A stretch of 64,000 nt of DNA from an uncultured Pelagibacteraceae bacterium (lineage in GTDB: Bacteria > Pseudomonadota > Alphaproteobacteria > Pelagibacterales > Pelagibacteraceae). Below the pieces are notes generated by a model. That model saw nothing but the letters and a program-made list of their open reading frames with translations. It had not been told where the DNA came from and made no database searches. Positions 1 through 9,101 of this stretch are shown here, in pieces; the stretch's first letter is position 1, and each line of letters starts with the position of its first letter. The translations under genes were made by a program, and so were the position numbers. Location of the stretch: positions 1-64,000 of the forward strand of contig CACNUU010000004.1 of assembly GCA_902623735.1 (NCBI GenBank). Direction: 5' to 3'.

Positions 1-1
1 C

Positions 2-484
2 ATTAAACTCAAAAATAAACATACACTTGAAGTAGATGAATTTCAATTTAGATGTTCAATTGGAAAAAATGGGATTACTAGAAGAAAAAAAGAAGGTGAT
101 CTCAAAACTCCAGAAGGAATATTTAAACTAAAAAAAGTTTTTTATAGACCAGATAGGGTAAATATTAATAAACTTAAAATTAAAAAAACAAAAATCACAA
201 AATTTATGGGATGGTGTGACGACATCAAAAGTCAGTATTACAACAAACTGATCAACTGCAAAACAAAGTGTAAGCATGAAAAACTCTATAGAAAAGATAG
301 TAAATATGACTATTTAATCGTATTAGATTATAATTTAAAAAAACCTGTTAAAGGAAAAGGAAGTGCAATATTTTTACATATAACAAAAAATTATAGACCT
401 ACTGCAGGCTGTATAGCTATAAATAAGAATAATTTTGAAATTTTGTTAAGATTAATAAAAAAAAATACATTTATCAAAATCTAA
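2..484 (+). CDS. L,D-transpeptidase (YkuD) family protein, 5' end cut off by the window
   Basis: The frame is open from base 2, so the gene begins before the window and only about 160 C-terminal residues are seen. Visible YkuD-fold hallmarks are GDLKTPEGIF in the middle and a catalytic region near the end with a His (LHIT) followed by TAGCIAI, the Ser/Thr-x-Gly-Cys pattern whose Cys is the nucleophile. The family cross-links peptidoglycan stem peptides or anchors lipoproteins in the periplasm. Any signal peptide lies upstream of the window. The stop codon abuts, without a gap, the stop of the convergent yggS gene. Family assignment is good; the exact substrate cannot be told. Confidence 0.85.
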   Translation: MKLKNKHTLEVDEFQFRCSIGKNGITRRKKEGDLKTPEGIFKLKKVFYRPDRVNINKLKIKKTKITKFMGWCDDIKSQYYNKLINCKTKCKHEKLYRKDSKYDYLIVLDYNLKKPVKGKGSAIFLHITKNYRPTAGCIAINKNNFEILLRLIKKNTFIKI

Positions 485-1144
485 TTATTTTCTTGAACCA
501 AAAATTTTAGATCCAATTCGTAAAAATGTTGAATGAGTTTTTGCGGCATCAATATAATCATTTGACATCCCCATACTTAATTCACTGAGATTTAATTTTT
601 GATTTAATTCAAACATTTTTTCAAAAAATTTTATTGGTTTCTCAAGTTGCGGTGGCAAACACATAAGCCCAACAATATCTAGGCCCATATTTTTTGAACA
701 CTCATTATAAAACTTTTCAAGCTGATCAATATTAATTCCATTTTTTTGCTGCTCATTTCCAATATTAACTTGAATAAAAATCTTTAACTTTCTATTTTTT
801 TTTATTTGTTCACTTGATATTTTTTCTGCCAATTTCAAATTGTCGAGAGAATGAATATAATCAAAGAGCGGAATTAAAAATTTAACTTTATTTGTTTGAA
901 CTTTACCCAACATATGAAGTTGAATTTTAGGAAATCTTTCTTTAATGCCAGGCCATTTTTCAACTGCTTCTTGGATTTTATTTTCTCCAAAATGAACATG
1001 CCCACCATCAATTAAAGGCATAACTTTGGTGATAGGAAAGGTTTTGCTTACTGCAATAATTTTAGGTATTGTTAATTTTTCTGAAGGCAAAGAAAGGTTT
1101 AATTGGTTTTCAATATCTTTTAAGTTATTAACAACATTATGCAT
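485..1144 (-). CDS. yggS: YggS family pyridoxal-phosphate homeostasis protein
   Basis: 219 residues, slightly short for this cytosolic alanine-racemase-like TIM barrel (about 230). The N-terminal AVSKT (Lys34) is the PLP-lysine motif. HFGENKIQEA, LHMLGKVQTNK, FIQVNIGNEQQKNG and GLMCLPP follow in the order expected for the family, and SMGMSNDYIDA with LRIGSKIFGSR close it. Family members bind PLP and buffer free PLP rather than catalyse a known reaction. Its ATG overlaps the ATG of the divergent neighbour inside the palindrome ATGCAT, leaving no room for a promoter between the two start codons. Confidence 0.93.
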   Translation of the reverse strand: MHNVVNNLKDIENQLNLSLPSEKLTIPKIIAVSKTFPITKVMPLIDGGHVHFGENKIQEAVEKWPGIKERFPKIQLHMLGKVQTNKVKFLIPLFDYIHSLDNLKLAEKISSEQIKKNRKLKIFIQVNIGNEQQKNGINIDQLEKFYNECSKNMGLDIVGLMCLPPQLEKPIKFFEKMFELNQKLNLSELSMGMSNDYIDAAKTHSTFLRIGSKIFGSRK

Positions 1145-1693
1145 TTTAAAAATATTAAATTTTTTTGTTATATAAATTCTTTTGATTTAAAATTCATATC
1201 CAATTTATCAAAAAACACATCTATAATATATAGAAATTATCAAAATCCTGTTGATGAAAAATTAATTTTAAAAATCAAAAATTTTTGCAAAAAAAAAGGC
1301 ATTAAACTCTATTTAAGTAATAATATTAAACTTGCTATGAAATTAAATTTAGATGGAGCATATATACCTGCTTTTAATAAAAATATAGAACATAATACTT
1401 ACTCAATAAAAAAGAATTTTATGTTAATGGGTTCTGCTCATAATTTAAAAGAAATTAGAGAAAAAGAAAAACAAAGGGTAAAATATATTTTTATATCACC
1501 TTTGTTCTACTCAAAAAAGGATAACTCCTTTTTAGGTATTTATAGATTTCTGTTACTTAAAAAACAAACACTTGTAAAAACTGTTTGTTTAGGAGGTATT
1601 AATTTGAATAATATAAAGAAAATAAAACTACTTAATATTAATACAATTGCCGGTATAAACTTATTTAACGATGAAAATCTTAAATATTTGTAA
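1139..1693 (+). CDS. Thiamine-phosphate synthase / TenI-like TIM-barrel protein
   Basis: 184 residues, short for ThiE (about 210). Recognisable segments are DGAYIPAF (72-79), GSAHNLKEI (98-106), YIFISPLFYSKK (116-127) and VCLGGIN (149-155), which correspond to the phosphate-binding and pyrophosphate-binding loops of ThiE/TenI. ThiE joins HMP-pyrophosphate to thiazole phosphate; TenI relatives act as thiazole tautomerases. SAR11 strains are known to lack parts of thiamine synthesis, so the real activity is open. The start overlaps the divergent yggS start. The gene sits 5 bp before the TPR-sulfotransferase gene and probably shares its transcript. Confidence 0.7.
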   Translation: MHFKNIKFFCYINSFDLKFISNLSKNTSIIYRNYQNPVDEKLILKIKNFCKKKGIKLYLSNNIKLAMKLNLDGAYIPAFNKNIEHNTYSIKKNFMLMGSAHNLKEIREKEKQRVKYIFISPLFYSKKDNSFLGIYRFLLLKKQTLVKTVCLGGINLNNIKKIKLLNINTIAGINLFNDENLKYL

Positions 1694-1698
1694 AAATC

Positions 1699-3243
1699 AT
1701 GGATGTAGAATTTATAAAAAAAGAATTTAAAAAAATTCAAAATTTTTTTTATATTGGTGATTATGAAAAAGTTATCGAAAAAACCAAAGTTCTTTTAAAG
1801 AAAGATAATTCACAGATACCGTTTTATAACTTATTGGGTCTATCTTACAGACAATTAGGAAAAAATGATTTGGCAGAAGACATTTTTAAAAAAGGTCTTA
1901 AAAAATTTCCAAATAATATTTCTATTTTATCAAATATTGGCGCATTATGCCGTGTGCTTGGAAGATATAAAGAAGCAGAGGAGTTTCTAAAAAGAGCTCT
2001 TGAACAAAATGAAAAAAGTTTCATAGCTTTGTGCAACCTTGCAAACGTAAAGAGGGAGATAAATCAAAATGATAAAGCAATTGAATTGTATGAAAAAGCA
2101 TACAAGATAAACAACAGAAATGAGACTATTTTAAAAAATTTAGCTGGTGCATATCAAATTGGAAATAAATTCGAACAAGCTAAAAAATTACTTCTTGAAA
2201 TGAATGATCAGTTTCCGAATAATGCATCTGCTGATCAAATGTATAGCAGTATTCACACATATAAAGAAAATGACGATCATAGAACAAATATGATTAAAAA
2301 ACTTAATAACTCAGATTTGTCAAAAGAAAATTTAGCATTTTTAAATTTTGCAATAGCTAAGTCATACACAGACATAAAAAATCATTCAGAATCCGCTAAA
2401 TATTTTGTTAAAGCTAATGATATATATTTTAGTTTATTAAAGCATTACAATTTTGAAAAAGAAAAAAAATTGTTTGAAATCATAAAAAATCATTTTAATA
2501 ATTTTACTTTCAGGAACTTAGAACAAAATCATGAACCTAAATTAATTTTTATTGTAGGTTTACCAAGATCTGGAACAACCCTAACTCACCAAATTATTTC
2601 ATCACACTCTAAAGTTTATGGAGCAGGTGAGCTTACAATTCTAAATGATTTATTTAATAAAAGAATATTTGATAACGATTTTATAAAATTATTTAATGAA
2701 GAAATTAATAATAATTCAGATTTTAAAGAGTTATCAAATCAGCTCTATGGTAAATTTAAACAATTTAATGAAAAGATTATATTGGACAAAGCTCCTTTAA
2801 ATTTTAGATGGATAGGTTTTATTAAACTTCTTTTTCCATCAGCAAAAATTATTCATTGCAAACGAAATTTAAAGGATACCGCTTTATCAATATATAAAAA
2901 TGTTTTTGATGGAGGATCCTTGCCTTGGAGTTACAATCAAAAAACTTTAGTAGAATTCGTTAATATGTATAAAGATTTAATGGCTTTTTGGAGGGATAAA
3001 CTCCCAGAGCAAATTTATGATTGTGAGTATGAAAATTTAGTCAATGATCAAGTAAACGAAACAAAAAAGTTAGTCAATTTTTGTAACTTATCATGGGAAG
3101 AAAATTGTATCGATTATACTAAAAATGACACTGGTATTAAAACTGTAAGTATTTCTCAGGCGAGAAAACCAATTTATAAAACGTCTGTTAAACTTAGTGA
3201 TAAATATATTAACTATTTAGATTTCTTAAAAAATATTGATTAA
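1699..3243 (+). CDS. TPR-repeat sulfotransferase family protein
   Basis: 514 residues with two parts. Residues about 1-170 are tandem tetratricopeptide repeats (LLGLSYRQLGKNDLAEDIF, then ALCNLANVKREINQNDKAI). The C-terminal half is a sulfotransferase domain with the 5'-phosphosulfate loop FIVGLPRSGTTLTHQI near residues 284-298 and a 3'-phosphate segment IIHCKRNLKDTALSIY near 382. The family transfers sulfate from PAPS. There is no signal peptide or transmembrane helix, so it is probably cytosolic. The acceptor is unknown; TPR fusions suggest a protein or peptide partner. A strong terminator follows immediately. Confidence 0.85.
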   Translation: MDVEFIKKEFKKIQNFFYIGDYEKVIEKTKVLLKKDNSQIPFYNLLGLSYRQLGKNDLAEDIFKKGLKKFPNNISILSNIGALCRVLGRYKEAEEFLKRALEQNEKSFIALCNLANVKREINQNDKAIELYEKAYKINNRNETILKNLAGAYQIGNKFEQAKKLLLEMNDQFPNNASADQMYSSIHTYKENDDHRTNMIKKLNNSDLSKENLAFLNFAIAKSYTDIKNHSESAKYFVKANDIYFSLLKHYNFEKEKKLFEIIKNHFNNFTFRNLEQNHEPKLIFIVGLPRSGTTLTHQIISSHSKVYGAGELTILNDLFNKRIFDNDFIKLFNEEINNNSDFKELSNQLYGKFKQFNEKIILDKAPLNFRWIGFIKLLFPSAKIIHCKRNLKDTALSIYKNVFDGGSLPWSYNQKTLVEFVNMYKDLMAFWRDKLPEQIYDCEYENLVNDQVNETKKLVNFCNLSWEENCIDYTKNDTGIKTVSISQARKPIYKTSVKLSDKYINYLDFLKNID

Positions 3244-3249
3244 AAAAAA

Positions 3250-3275
3250 GGCCCTGTAAAAACAGGGCCCTTTTT
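3250..3275. terminator. Bidirectional rho-independent terminator
   Basis: Stem GGCCCTG (3250-3256), loop TAAAAA, stem CAGGGCC (3263-3269). An A run on the left and CTTTTT on the right give a U tract for either strand. It sits between the convergent TPR-sulfotransferase and porin genes. It is one of only two convincing intrinsic terminators I see in the window. Confidence 0.9.
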
Positions 3276-3296
3276 AAATTTAATATTTGGTTTTAA

Positions 3297-4310
3297 TTAA
3301 AACGCAAATGATACGCTGATTTCAGTATGTTCAGAAGCGTTATTTGCAACACCTCCCATACCTTTACCTTCGTTATTATGCGCTTTAAGTGATATACCAC
3401 CCATTGAGTAAGCAATTGACATACCTTCTAGCTCTTGATCTACAGATACACCAGCTAGGTCTGTTTCTTGTTCACCATATGAAATCGATAGGCTTTCGTT
3501 TACGTTAAACGCAATACCCATGATTGTAGTGTCAGCATCTCTTGCTGTACCACTGTTAGCAGCTTCGTAATCGATTTCTGATACTTGGATACCAGCAGAA
3601 ACTGGTCCGTAAGTGTAAGTAGCACCGAAAGTTTCCATGTCGTCCATTTCATTTCCGTTTACTCTTTCACCTGTACCAGCAACGATTTTTAGGCCGTCCA
3701 TTGGAGTAAGTACAACGTGTACAGAACTATCAGATCCGTCACCATCAGTACCACCAGTACCACCGTCATCGTTTAAGTTGTCAACACCTCTTGGTGCCCA
3801 ACCAACTACTACAGTAGCCATATCTCCAGCTGGTAAAGTATAGTTGAAACCGTTACCACCTAAGTCAACTTCGTACGTGTTACCGTTTACTGCACCAGTT
3901 GCAGACTCAGTTGAGTTTAGTGATAGACCGTTTGATACTTCTTCTTCAGCTGTTGGAACGATATCATCGATTTGAGACATACCTACTTGGTATGAATCTT
4001 GTCCATAACCTAATGTTCCCATTGAACCCATATCAAGTGTAATTACTGATGTAGATCCATCTCCAGCTGATGTAGCGAAAGTATGAGTTAATGATACGCT
4101 CATACCATTATCTAGTTCACCTGAACCAGACATAGTAACTAATCTTTGCATACCAAAGTTGTTACCTGTATCGCTGTTATCCTCATTACCCTGTGCACCA
4201 GTGTAAGAGATTTTAGCACCACCACTTACAGATAATTCACCAGCGTTTGCTGAAAAAGCAACAAGTGAACCAGCTAAAGCAGATAGTCCTAGTTTTTTTA
4301 AGTTATCCAT
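3297..4310 (-). CDS. Outer-membrane porin
   Basis: 337 residues. A signal peptide (about 1-23, ending AFSANA before GELSVSGG) is followed by a Gly/Asp/Ser/Thr-rich chain of alternating beta-strand pattern with almost no Lys. The protein ends in a terminal Phe (ISVSFAF), the usual sorting signal for outer-membrane beta-barrels. An acidic Gly/Asp-rich loop lies near residues 178-195. A clear ribosome binding site (AAGGAG on the minus strand, 4314-4320) sits 7 bases before the ATG. Codon choice is visibly less AT-rich than in neighbours, as expected for an abundant protein. It most likely forms the general diffusion channel. The family is clear, the solute is not. Confidence 0.85.
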   Translation of the reverse strand: MDNLKKLGLSALAGSLVAFSANAGELSVSGGAKISYTGAQGNEDNSDTGNNFGMQRLVTMSGSGELDNGMSVSLTHTFATSAGDGSTSVITLDMGSMGTLGYGQDSYQVGMSQIDDIVPTAEEEVSNGLSLNSTESATGAVNGNTYEVDLGGNGFNYTLPAGDMATVVVGWAPRGVDNLNDDGGTGGTDGDGSDSSVHVVLTPMDGLKIVAGTGERVNGNEMDDMETFGATYTYGPVSAGIQVSEIDYEAANSGTARDADTTIMGIAFNVNESLSISYGEQETDLAGVSVDQELEGMSIAYSMGGISLKAHNNEGKGMGGVANNASEHTEISVSFAF

Positions 4311-4492
4311 ATTTTCTCCTTGTTATATAGATTTATTATTAATAATTAATAACGGAGCGTTTTTAACACTCGTAGACGCTAAATTGACTAATTATCCATA
4401 AAAATAGCATTTTTTTTAATATATGTTGCAAAAATATCACAATTTATTGTTTTATAAGATTTGTATACTGTGTTAGTTAACCAACTCAAGAA
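4311..4492. promoter_or_regulatory. Divergent promoter region between porin and DUF3576 lipoprotein
   Basis: 182 bp without a gene. On the plus strand a -10-like TATACT lies at 4464-4469, 23 bases before the lipoprotein ATG, with only a weak -35 candidate. On the minus strand the porin has a strong Shine-Dalgarno and an AT-rich leader of over 100 bases. That leader carries a short inverted repeat, AGCGT (4356-4360) with ACGCT (4376-4380), which could form a hairpin in the porin 5' UTR. No further structure is convincing. Confidence 0.45.
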
Positions 4493-5074
4493 ATGATAAC
4501 AAATCTAGTGAAAAATCTTAAATTTAGTCACTTTTTAATTGTATTACTATTATTCTCACTAACAACGGGATGTGGAATATATCGAAAAACAGATGCTAGA
4601 AAAGTTCCAGTTAATGTCCATGATAGAGTAGAAAAAAATATCCAAGAAGGTAGAGGTTTTAGGGTATTTGATAAAGCTAGACAAAGGGGCGGCTCAGGTG
4701 TTTTTGAATTTGCATCCTCAAATCCTATGTGGAGAGCTTCAATCGACTTGTTGGATTTTGCACCGTTCAGTAATGTTGATTATTCCGGTGGGATAATAAT
4801 CACAGACTGGTTTTCTGATGAAAACACTAAAGATGAATCTTTAAAAATTACAATAAAATTTTTATCAAACGAAATCAGAGCAGATGGATTAGATGTTATT
4901 ATTCATAAAAAAAAATGTGTAAATAATAATGAATGTTCAGTATCAAAAGTTAAATCTACTTTGGCAAATGAAATCAAAGTTGCAATTTTAAAAGAAGCGA
5001 CTATTTTAAAAACCCAAGATCCAAATCTTCCTAAGGACTTCAAACTTCCTGAAAGCATTAAAAGTGGTGAGTAA
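4493..5074 (+). CDS. DUF3576 domain lipoprotein
   Basis: 193 residues. The N-terminus has a hydrophobic segment ending in a lipobox (LTTGC, Cys near residue 27), so the mature protein is probably lipid-anchored. The body matches the alphaproteobacterial DUF3576 family: FEFASSNPMWRASIDLLDF, YSGGIIITDWF, and LKITIKFLSNEIRADGLDV. Its function is not established. It lies directly upstream of leuS-lptE-holA, with 28 bases to leuS, the usual place for this family, which hints at envelope work together with LptE. I chose the ATG that gives the signal peptide. Confidence 0.8.
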   Translation: MITNLVKNLKFSHFLIVLLLFSLTTGCGIYRKTDARKVPVNVHDRVEKNIQEGRGFRVFDKARQRGGSGVFEFASSNPMWRASIDLLDFAPFSNVDYSGGIIITDWFSDENTKDESLKITIKFLSNEIRADGLDVIIHKKKCVNNNECSVSKVKSTLANEIKVAILKEATILKTQDPNLPKDFKLPESIKSGE

Positions 5075-5102
5075 GATATTTAGTTAAATAAATATACATC
5101 TA

Positions 5103-7643
5103 ATGGAAAAATATAACTTCAAAACAATTGAAAAATATTGGCAAGCATATTGGGATGATAATAAATCATTTAAAACAAATTTAGATAAAAATAAAAAGAA
5201 ATTTTATTGCCTAGAAATGTTTCCCTATCCATCTGGTAAAATACATATGGGTCATGTTCGAAATTATACGATTGGTGATGTACTGGCTCGATTTAAAAAT
5301 TTACAAGGTTATAACGTCTTGCATCCAATGGGCTGGGACTCATTTGGTATGCCTGCTGAAAATGCTGCAAGACAAAATAATTTAGATCCCAAAACTTGGA
5401 CTGAAAAAAATATTAAGGTGATGAAAACTCAGTTAAAAAAACTAGGTTTATCAATAGATTGGGATAGAGAAATCTCAACCTGTTCTCCTGATTATTACAA
5501 ACATCAACAAAAATTCTTCTTAGAAATGTATGACAAAGGACTTGTCTATCGTAAAGAGAATTATGTTAACTGGGATCCTGTCGACGAAACAGTTCTTGCA
5601 AATGAGCAAGTTATTGATGGAAAAGGTTGGCGATCCGGTGCTCCTGTTGAGAGAAAAAAATTAAACCAGTGGTTTTTTAATATTACAAAATTTTCAGAGA
5701 CTTTATTAAATAATTTAGAGGAATTAAATGAGTGGCCAAATAAAGTTAAAGTAATGCAGAAAAATTGGATAGGAAAATCTTATGGATGTGAAGTAAAATT
5801 CAAAATTGAAAACTCATCAGAAATAAAAGAGATAGAATGTTATACTACTCGGCCAGATACTCTTTTTGGAATGTCATTTTTAGCTTTATCAATTGATCAT
5901 CCTATTTCCAAACATTATGAAAATGATAAAAATTTTCTGAAATTCAAAAAAGAATGTTCTAAAACTGGAACAACAGAGGAATCTTTAGCTGCTGCAGAGA
6001 AAATAGGCTTTAAAACCAATTTGATCGCTATTAATCCTTTAGATGAAAAAATCAAAGTTCCTGTGTATTTCGCAAATTTTGTTTTGATGGATTATGGATT
6101 AGGAGCCGTTTTTGGATGTCCGGCTCATGATCAAAGAGATTTGGATTTTGCAAGAAAGTATAATTTAAATGTTAGAGTTGTTGTGGCACCATCATTAAAT
6201 GAAAAAAATTTTAATGTAGACAATGAAGCATATGTAGGGCCTGGTTTTATAATAAATTCATCCTTTTTGAATAATTTAAAATGCCCTGATGAGTCTATAT
6301 CTAAGACTATTGATTATTTAGAAGACAAAAAATTAGGAAAAAAAAAGACAAATTTTCGTTTGAAAGATTGGGGAATTTCAAGACAAAGATACTGGGGCTG
6401 TCCAATTCCAATCATTTATGACGAAAAAAATAAACCCCAAAAAGTTCCAGATGACATGCTGCCTGTAGAATTACCAAAAATTGATCAATTTAAAACTTCT
6501 GGAAATCCACTTGATTTAGATGACAGTTGGAAAAAAATAAAAATTGGAGGAAAAACTTTCACAAGAGAAACTGATACCCTTGATACGTTTGTTGATTCCT
6601 CATGGTACTTTTTAAGATTTTGCTCACCAAAAAAAACGGATTATGGTTTTAGCGAGGATGAAATTAATTACTGGATGCCTGTAGATCAATATATCGGAGG
6701 AGTAGAACATGCGATTCTTCATCTTCTTTATTCCAGATTTTTTATGAACGCTCTTTCTTTTGAGAATAAAAAATTTGATATTTTAGAACCATTTAAAGGA
6801 TTATTTACTCAAGGCATGGTTTGCCACGAAACCTATAAAGACAAAAGTGGTAATTGGATTAGTCCAGATGAAGTAATTTCGTTAGAGGGAAAAAAGGTTT
6901 TAGAAAATGATACTGGTCATGAAGTTAAAGTTGGGCCATCAGAGTCAATGTCTAAATCAAAAAAAAATACTATTGATCCAGAAAAAATAATTAATAATTA
7001 TGGTGCTGATGCAGTAAGACTTTTTATCTTATCTGATAGCCCCCCTGAAAGAGATATTCAATGGTCTGATGAGGGTATCTCGGCCTCTAATAAATTCATC
7101 AACAAACTTTGGAATTTAAATTTAAAAATTCTAGAAAAAATTAAATTAGGAAATAATGAAGATCCAGATAACTTGTTTGAAAAAAATACAAATCAATTTT
7201 TAAATGACGTTTCAAATAACTTGTTAAATTTTAGATATAACAAAATAATTGCAAACTTTTATCAGATCTACAATGATATGTTCAAATTAATAGATAAAAA
7301 TTATTCAAAAAAAACTCTCACTGAAAATTATAAAAAGATTTTAATTGCTATGAACCCTGTTATTCCACATTTTAGTAACGAATGTTTAAAATTAATTGAT
7401 AAAAATTTAGGAAACATTGAGTGGCCGAAAATTAATAAAAAATTAATAGAAGAGCAAATCCTAAACTATGTCATTCAGGTAAATGGGAAAAAAAGAGGTC
7501 TTGTCCAAGCAGAAAAGGATATCTCAGAGGAGAATTTAATCAATTTAGTTGAAAAGAGAGATGATCTCAAAAAATATTTTGTTGATAAAACAATAAAGAA
7601 AAAGATTTTTATTCCAAATAAACTTTTAAATATCATAGTATAA
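5103..7643 (+). CDS. leuS: Leucyl-tRNA synthetase
   Basis: 846 residues, the normal bacterial length. Class I motif HMGH is at 48-51 (HIGH signature) and MSKSK at about 616-620 (KMSKS loop). The CP1 editing domain is present, with the Thr-rich [11 protein letters not shown] and [10 protein letters not shown]. The terminal domain ([15 protein letters not shown]) is intact, so charging and proofreading should both work. It charges tRNA-Leu in the cytosol. It leads a tight leuS-lptE-holA run with a 4-base gap to lptE. Confidence 0.98.
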   Translation: MEKYNFKTIEKYWQAYWDDNKSFKTNLDKNKKKFYCLEMFPYPSGKIHMGHVRNYTIGDVLARFKNLQGYNVLHPMGWDSFGMPAENAARQNNLDPKTWTEKNIKVMKTQLKKLGLSIDWDREISTCSPDYYKHQQKFFLEMYDKGLVYRKENYVNWDPVDETVLANEQVIDGKGWRSGAPVERKKLNQWFFNITKFSETLLNNLEELNEWPNKVKVMQKNWIGKSYGCEVKFKIENSSEIKEIECYTTRPDTLFGMSFLALSIDHPISKHYENDKNFLKFKKECSKTGTTEESLAAAEKIGFKTNLIAINPLDEKIKVPVYFANFVLMDYGLGAVFGCPAHDQRDLDFARKYNLNVRVVVAPSLNEKNFNVDNEAYVGPGFIINSSFLNNLKCPDESISKTIDYLEDKKLGKKKTNFRLKDWGISRQRYWGCPIPIIYDEKNKPQKVPDDMLPVELPKIDQFKTSGNPLDLDDSWKKIKIGGKTFTRETDTLDTFVDSSWYFLRFCSPKKTDYGFSEDEINYWMPVDQYIGGVEHAILHLLYSRFFMNALSFENKKFDILEPFKGLFTQGMVCHETYKDKSGNWISPDEVISLEGKKVLENDTGHEVKVGPSESMSKSKKNTIDPEKIINNYGADAVRLFILSDSPPERDIQWSDEGISASNKFINKLWNLNLKILEKIKLGNNEDPDNLFEKNTNQFLNDVSNNLLNFRYNKIIANFYQIYNDMFKLIDKNYSKKTLTENYKKILIAMNPVIPHFSNECLKLIDKNLGNIEWPKINKKLIEEQILNYVIQVNGKKRGLVQAEKDISEENLINLVEKRDDLKKYFVDKTIKKKIFIPNKLLNIIV

Positions 7644-7647
7644 TATT

Positions 7648-8112
7648 ATGAGTAAAAATTTTTTTGTTTTAATACTTGTCATTTTCTTTACGAGTAGCTG
7701 TGGATATACACCTATGTATTCATCAAATTTAAAAAATGATTTCAGTGTAGAAATAATAGATCTTAAAGGTGATAATGATCTGAATAATTTTATAAAACAA
7801 AGATTAATCGGAGCCACTAATAATGATAGTAGCTCTGATAAAACTTTTCAAATTTCAATTTCATCCAAATATACTAAAGAGGTACAAACAAAGGATAAAT
7901 CTGGAAAAATAACCCAGTATTCTCTGAATGCGAGCGTAGATTTTACAATAAAATTAAATGATGAATTAGAAGTTATTAGTTTTAACGAAAAAACAGCTTT
8001 GAATAAATTAAGTGATGATTTTGAAGAAACAAACTACGAAAGATCATTTAAAGAAAATATAAGTCAAATACTTACAAATAAACTCATAATGTACTTAACA
8101 AGAAAAAAATGA
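7648..8112 (+). CDS. lptE: LPS-assembly lipoprotein LptE
   Basis: 154 residues. A short signal sequence ends in SSCGYTPMY, a lipobox followed by the CGY/F-x-P-x-Y start typical of alphaproteobacterial LptE. The rest (VEIIDLKGDNDLNNFIKQRLIG; KEVQTKDKSG) fits the family weakly, as usual for this fast-evolving protein. LptE plugs LptD in the outer membrane and helps deliver lipopolysaccharide. The leuS-lptE-holA order is highly conserved in proteobacteria and supports the call. It overlaps holA by 4 bases (ATGA). Confidence 0.85.
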   Translation: MSKNFFVLILVIFFTSSCGYTPMYSSNLKNDFSVEIIDLKGDNDLNNFIKQRLIGATNNDSSSDKTFQISISSKYTKEVQTKDKSGKITQYSLNASVDFTIKLNDELEVISFNEKTALNKLSDDFEETNYERSFKENISQILTNKLIMYLTRKK

Positions 8113-9101
8113 TCCTAAAATTTTATGAAATTAATAAGATTGATATTATTTCTCAAAATTTAATTTTATTTTATGGGAACAACGAGGGTTTAAAAAAAGA
8201 GGAAATCTTTAAGATTTATTCTAAAACAAATAGGAAAATATATAAGTATGATGAAAAACAGATATTAGAAAATTCTCAGAATTTTTTTGACAATTTATAT
8301 TCAGGATCTTTATTTGAAAATAAAAAATTTATAATAATAAATAGAGTAACTGATAAAATATTAAAAATTATTGATGAAATACTTGAAAAAAAAATTGAAG
8401 ATACAACTATTTTATTAAATGCAGATATTCTTGAAAAAAGATCTAAACTTAGATCCAAATTTGAAAGAGATAAAAATTTAGTTTGTGTTGCTTTTTACCC
8501 AGATAATGACGAAACATTAAGTAAGTTGGTAAATAATTTTATTAAAGAAAAAAATATTTCATTATCACAAATAAATGTAAATTTTATTATTAACAAATGT
8601 AATGGTAACCGTGAATTTTTAAATAATGAACTTGAAAAAATATATCATTTTTCAAAAAATAAAAAAAATATAAAACATGAAGATTTAGTAAAATTAATAA
8701 ATTTGAATGAAGACTTTAGTATTGCTGAATTAATTGATAATTGCTTGGCTAAAAATCAGAAAAAAACTTTCAATATAATCAATGAAAATAGCTTTAATAA
8801 TGATGACTGTATTCTTATTACGAGAATATTTATTAACAAATTAAAAAGAAATTTATATTTAGCAAAGCAGTATCAATTAAACAAAAATATAGAAAAAACT
8901 ATAAATGATGCTAAACCTCCCATTTTTTGGAAAGATAAAGAAATAGTCAAAAATCAAATCAAAAACTGGACAGCAAAAGGAGTTGAAGATTTAATCATTC
9001 AGATAAATGACATCGAACTTAAAATTAAGAAAAATTCGAATAATGCTATACAAATGGTTTTAGACTTTATTATACAAAGTTGTACAAAAACTAGTAATTA
9101 G
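8109..9101 (+). CDS. holA: DNA polymerase III delta subunit (clamp loader)
   Basis: 330 residues, matching HolA length. The N-terminus (LILFYGNNEGLKKEEIFKI) is the degenerate AAA+ nucleotide fold, which lacks a functional Walker A as expected for delta. SLFENKKFIIINRV and FSIAELIDNCLAKNQKKTF are recognisable delta segments. It opens the beta clamp during loading. Start and stop overlap the neighbours: ATGA with lptE, and its 3' end overlaps the convergent parB by 11 bases. Confidence 0.9.
   Translation: MILKFYEINKIDIISQNLILFYGNNEGLKKEEIFKIYSKTNRKIYKYDEKQILENSQNFFDNLYSGSLFENKKFIIINRVTDKILKIIDEILEKKIEDTTILLNADILEKRSKLRSKFERDKNLVCVAFYPDNDETLSKLVNNFIKEKNISLSQINVNFIINKCNGNREFLNNELEKIYHFSKNKKNIKHEDLVKLINLNEDFSIAELIDNCLAKNQKKTFNIINENSFNNDDCILITRIFINKLKRNLYLAKQYQLNKNIEKTINDAKPPIFWKDKEIVKNQIKNWTAKGVEDLIIQINDIELKIKKNSNNAIQMVLDFIIQSCTKTSN

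Noticed and set aside
3637-3843. Pro/Ser-rich 68-codon frame antisense to the porin
   Set aside because: It is a by-product of the Gly/Asp/Thr-rich porin codons read backwards.
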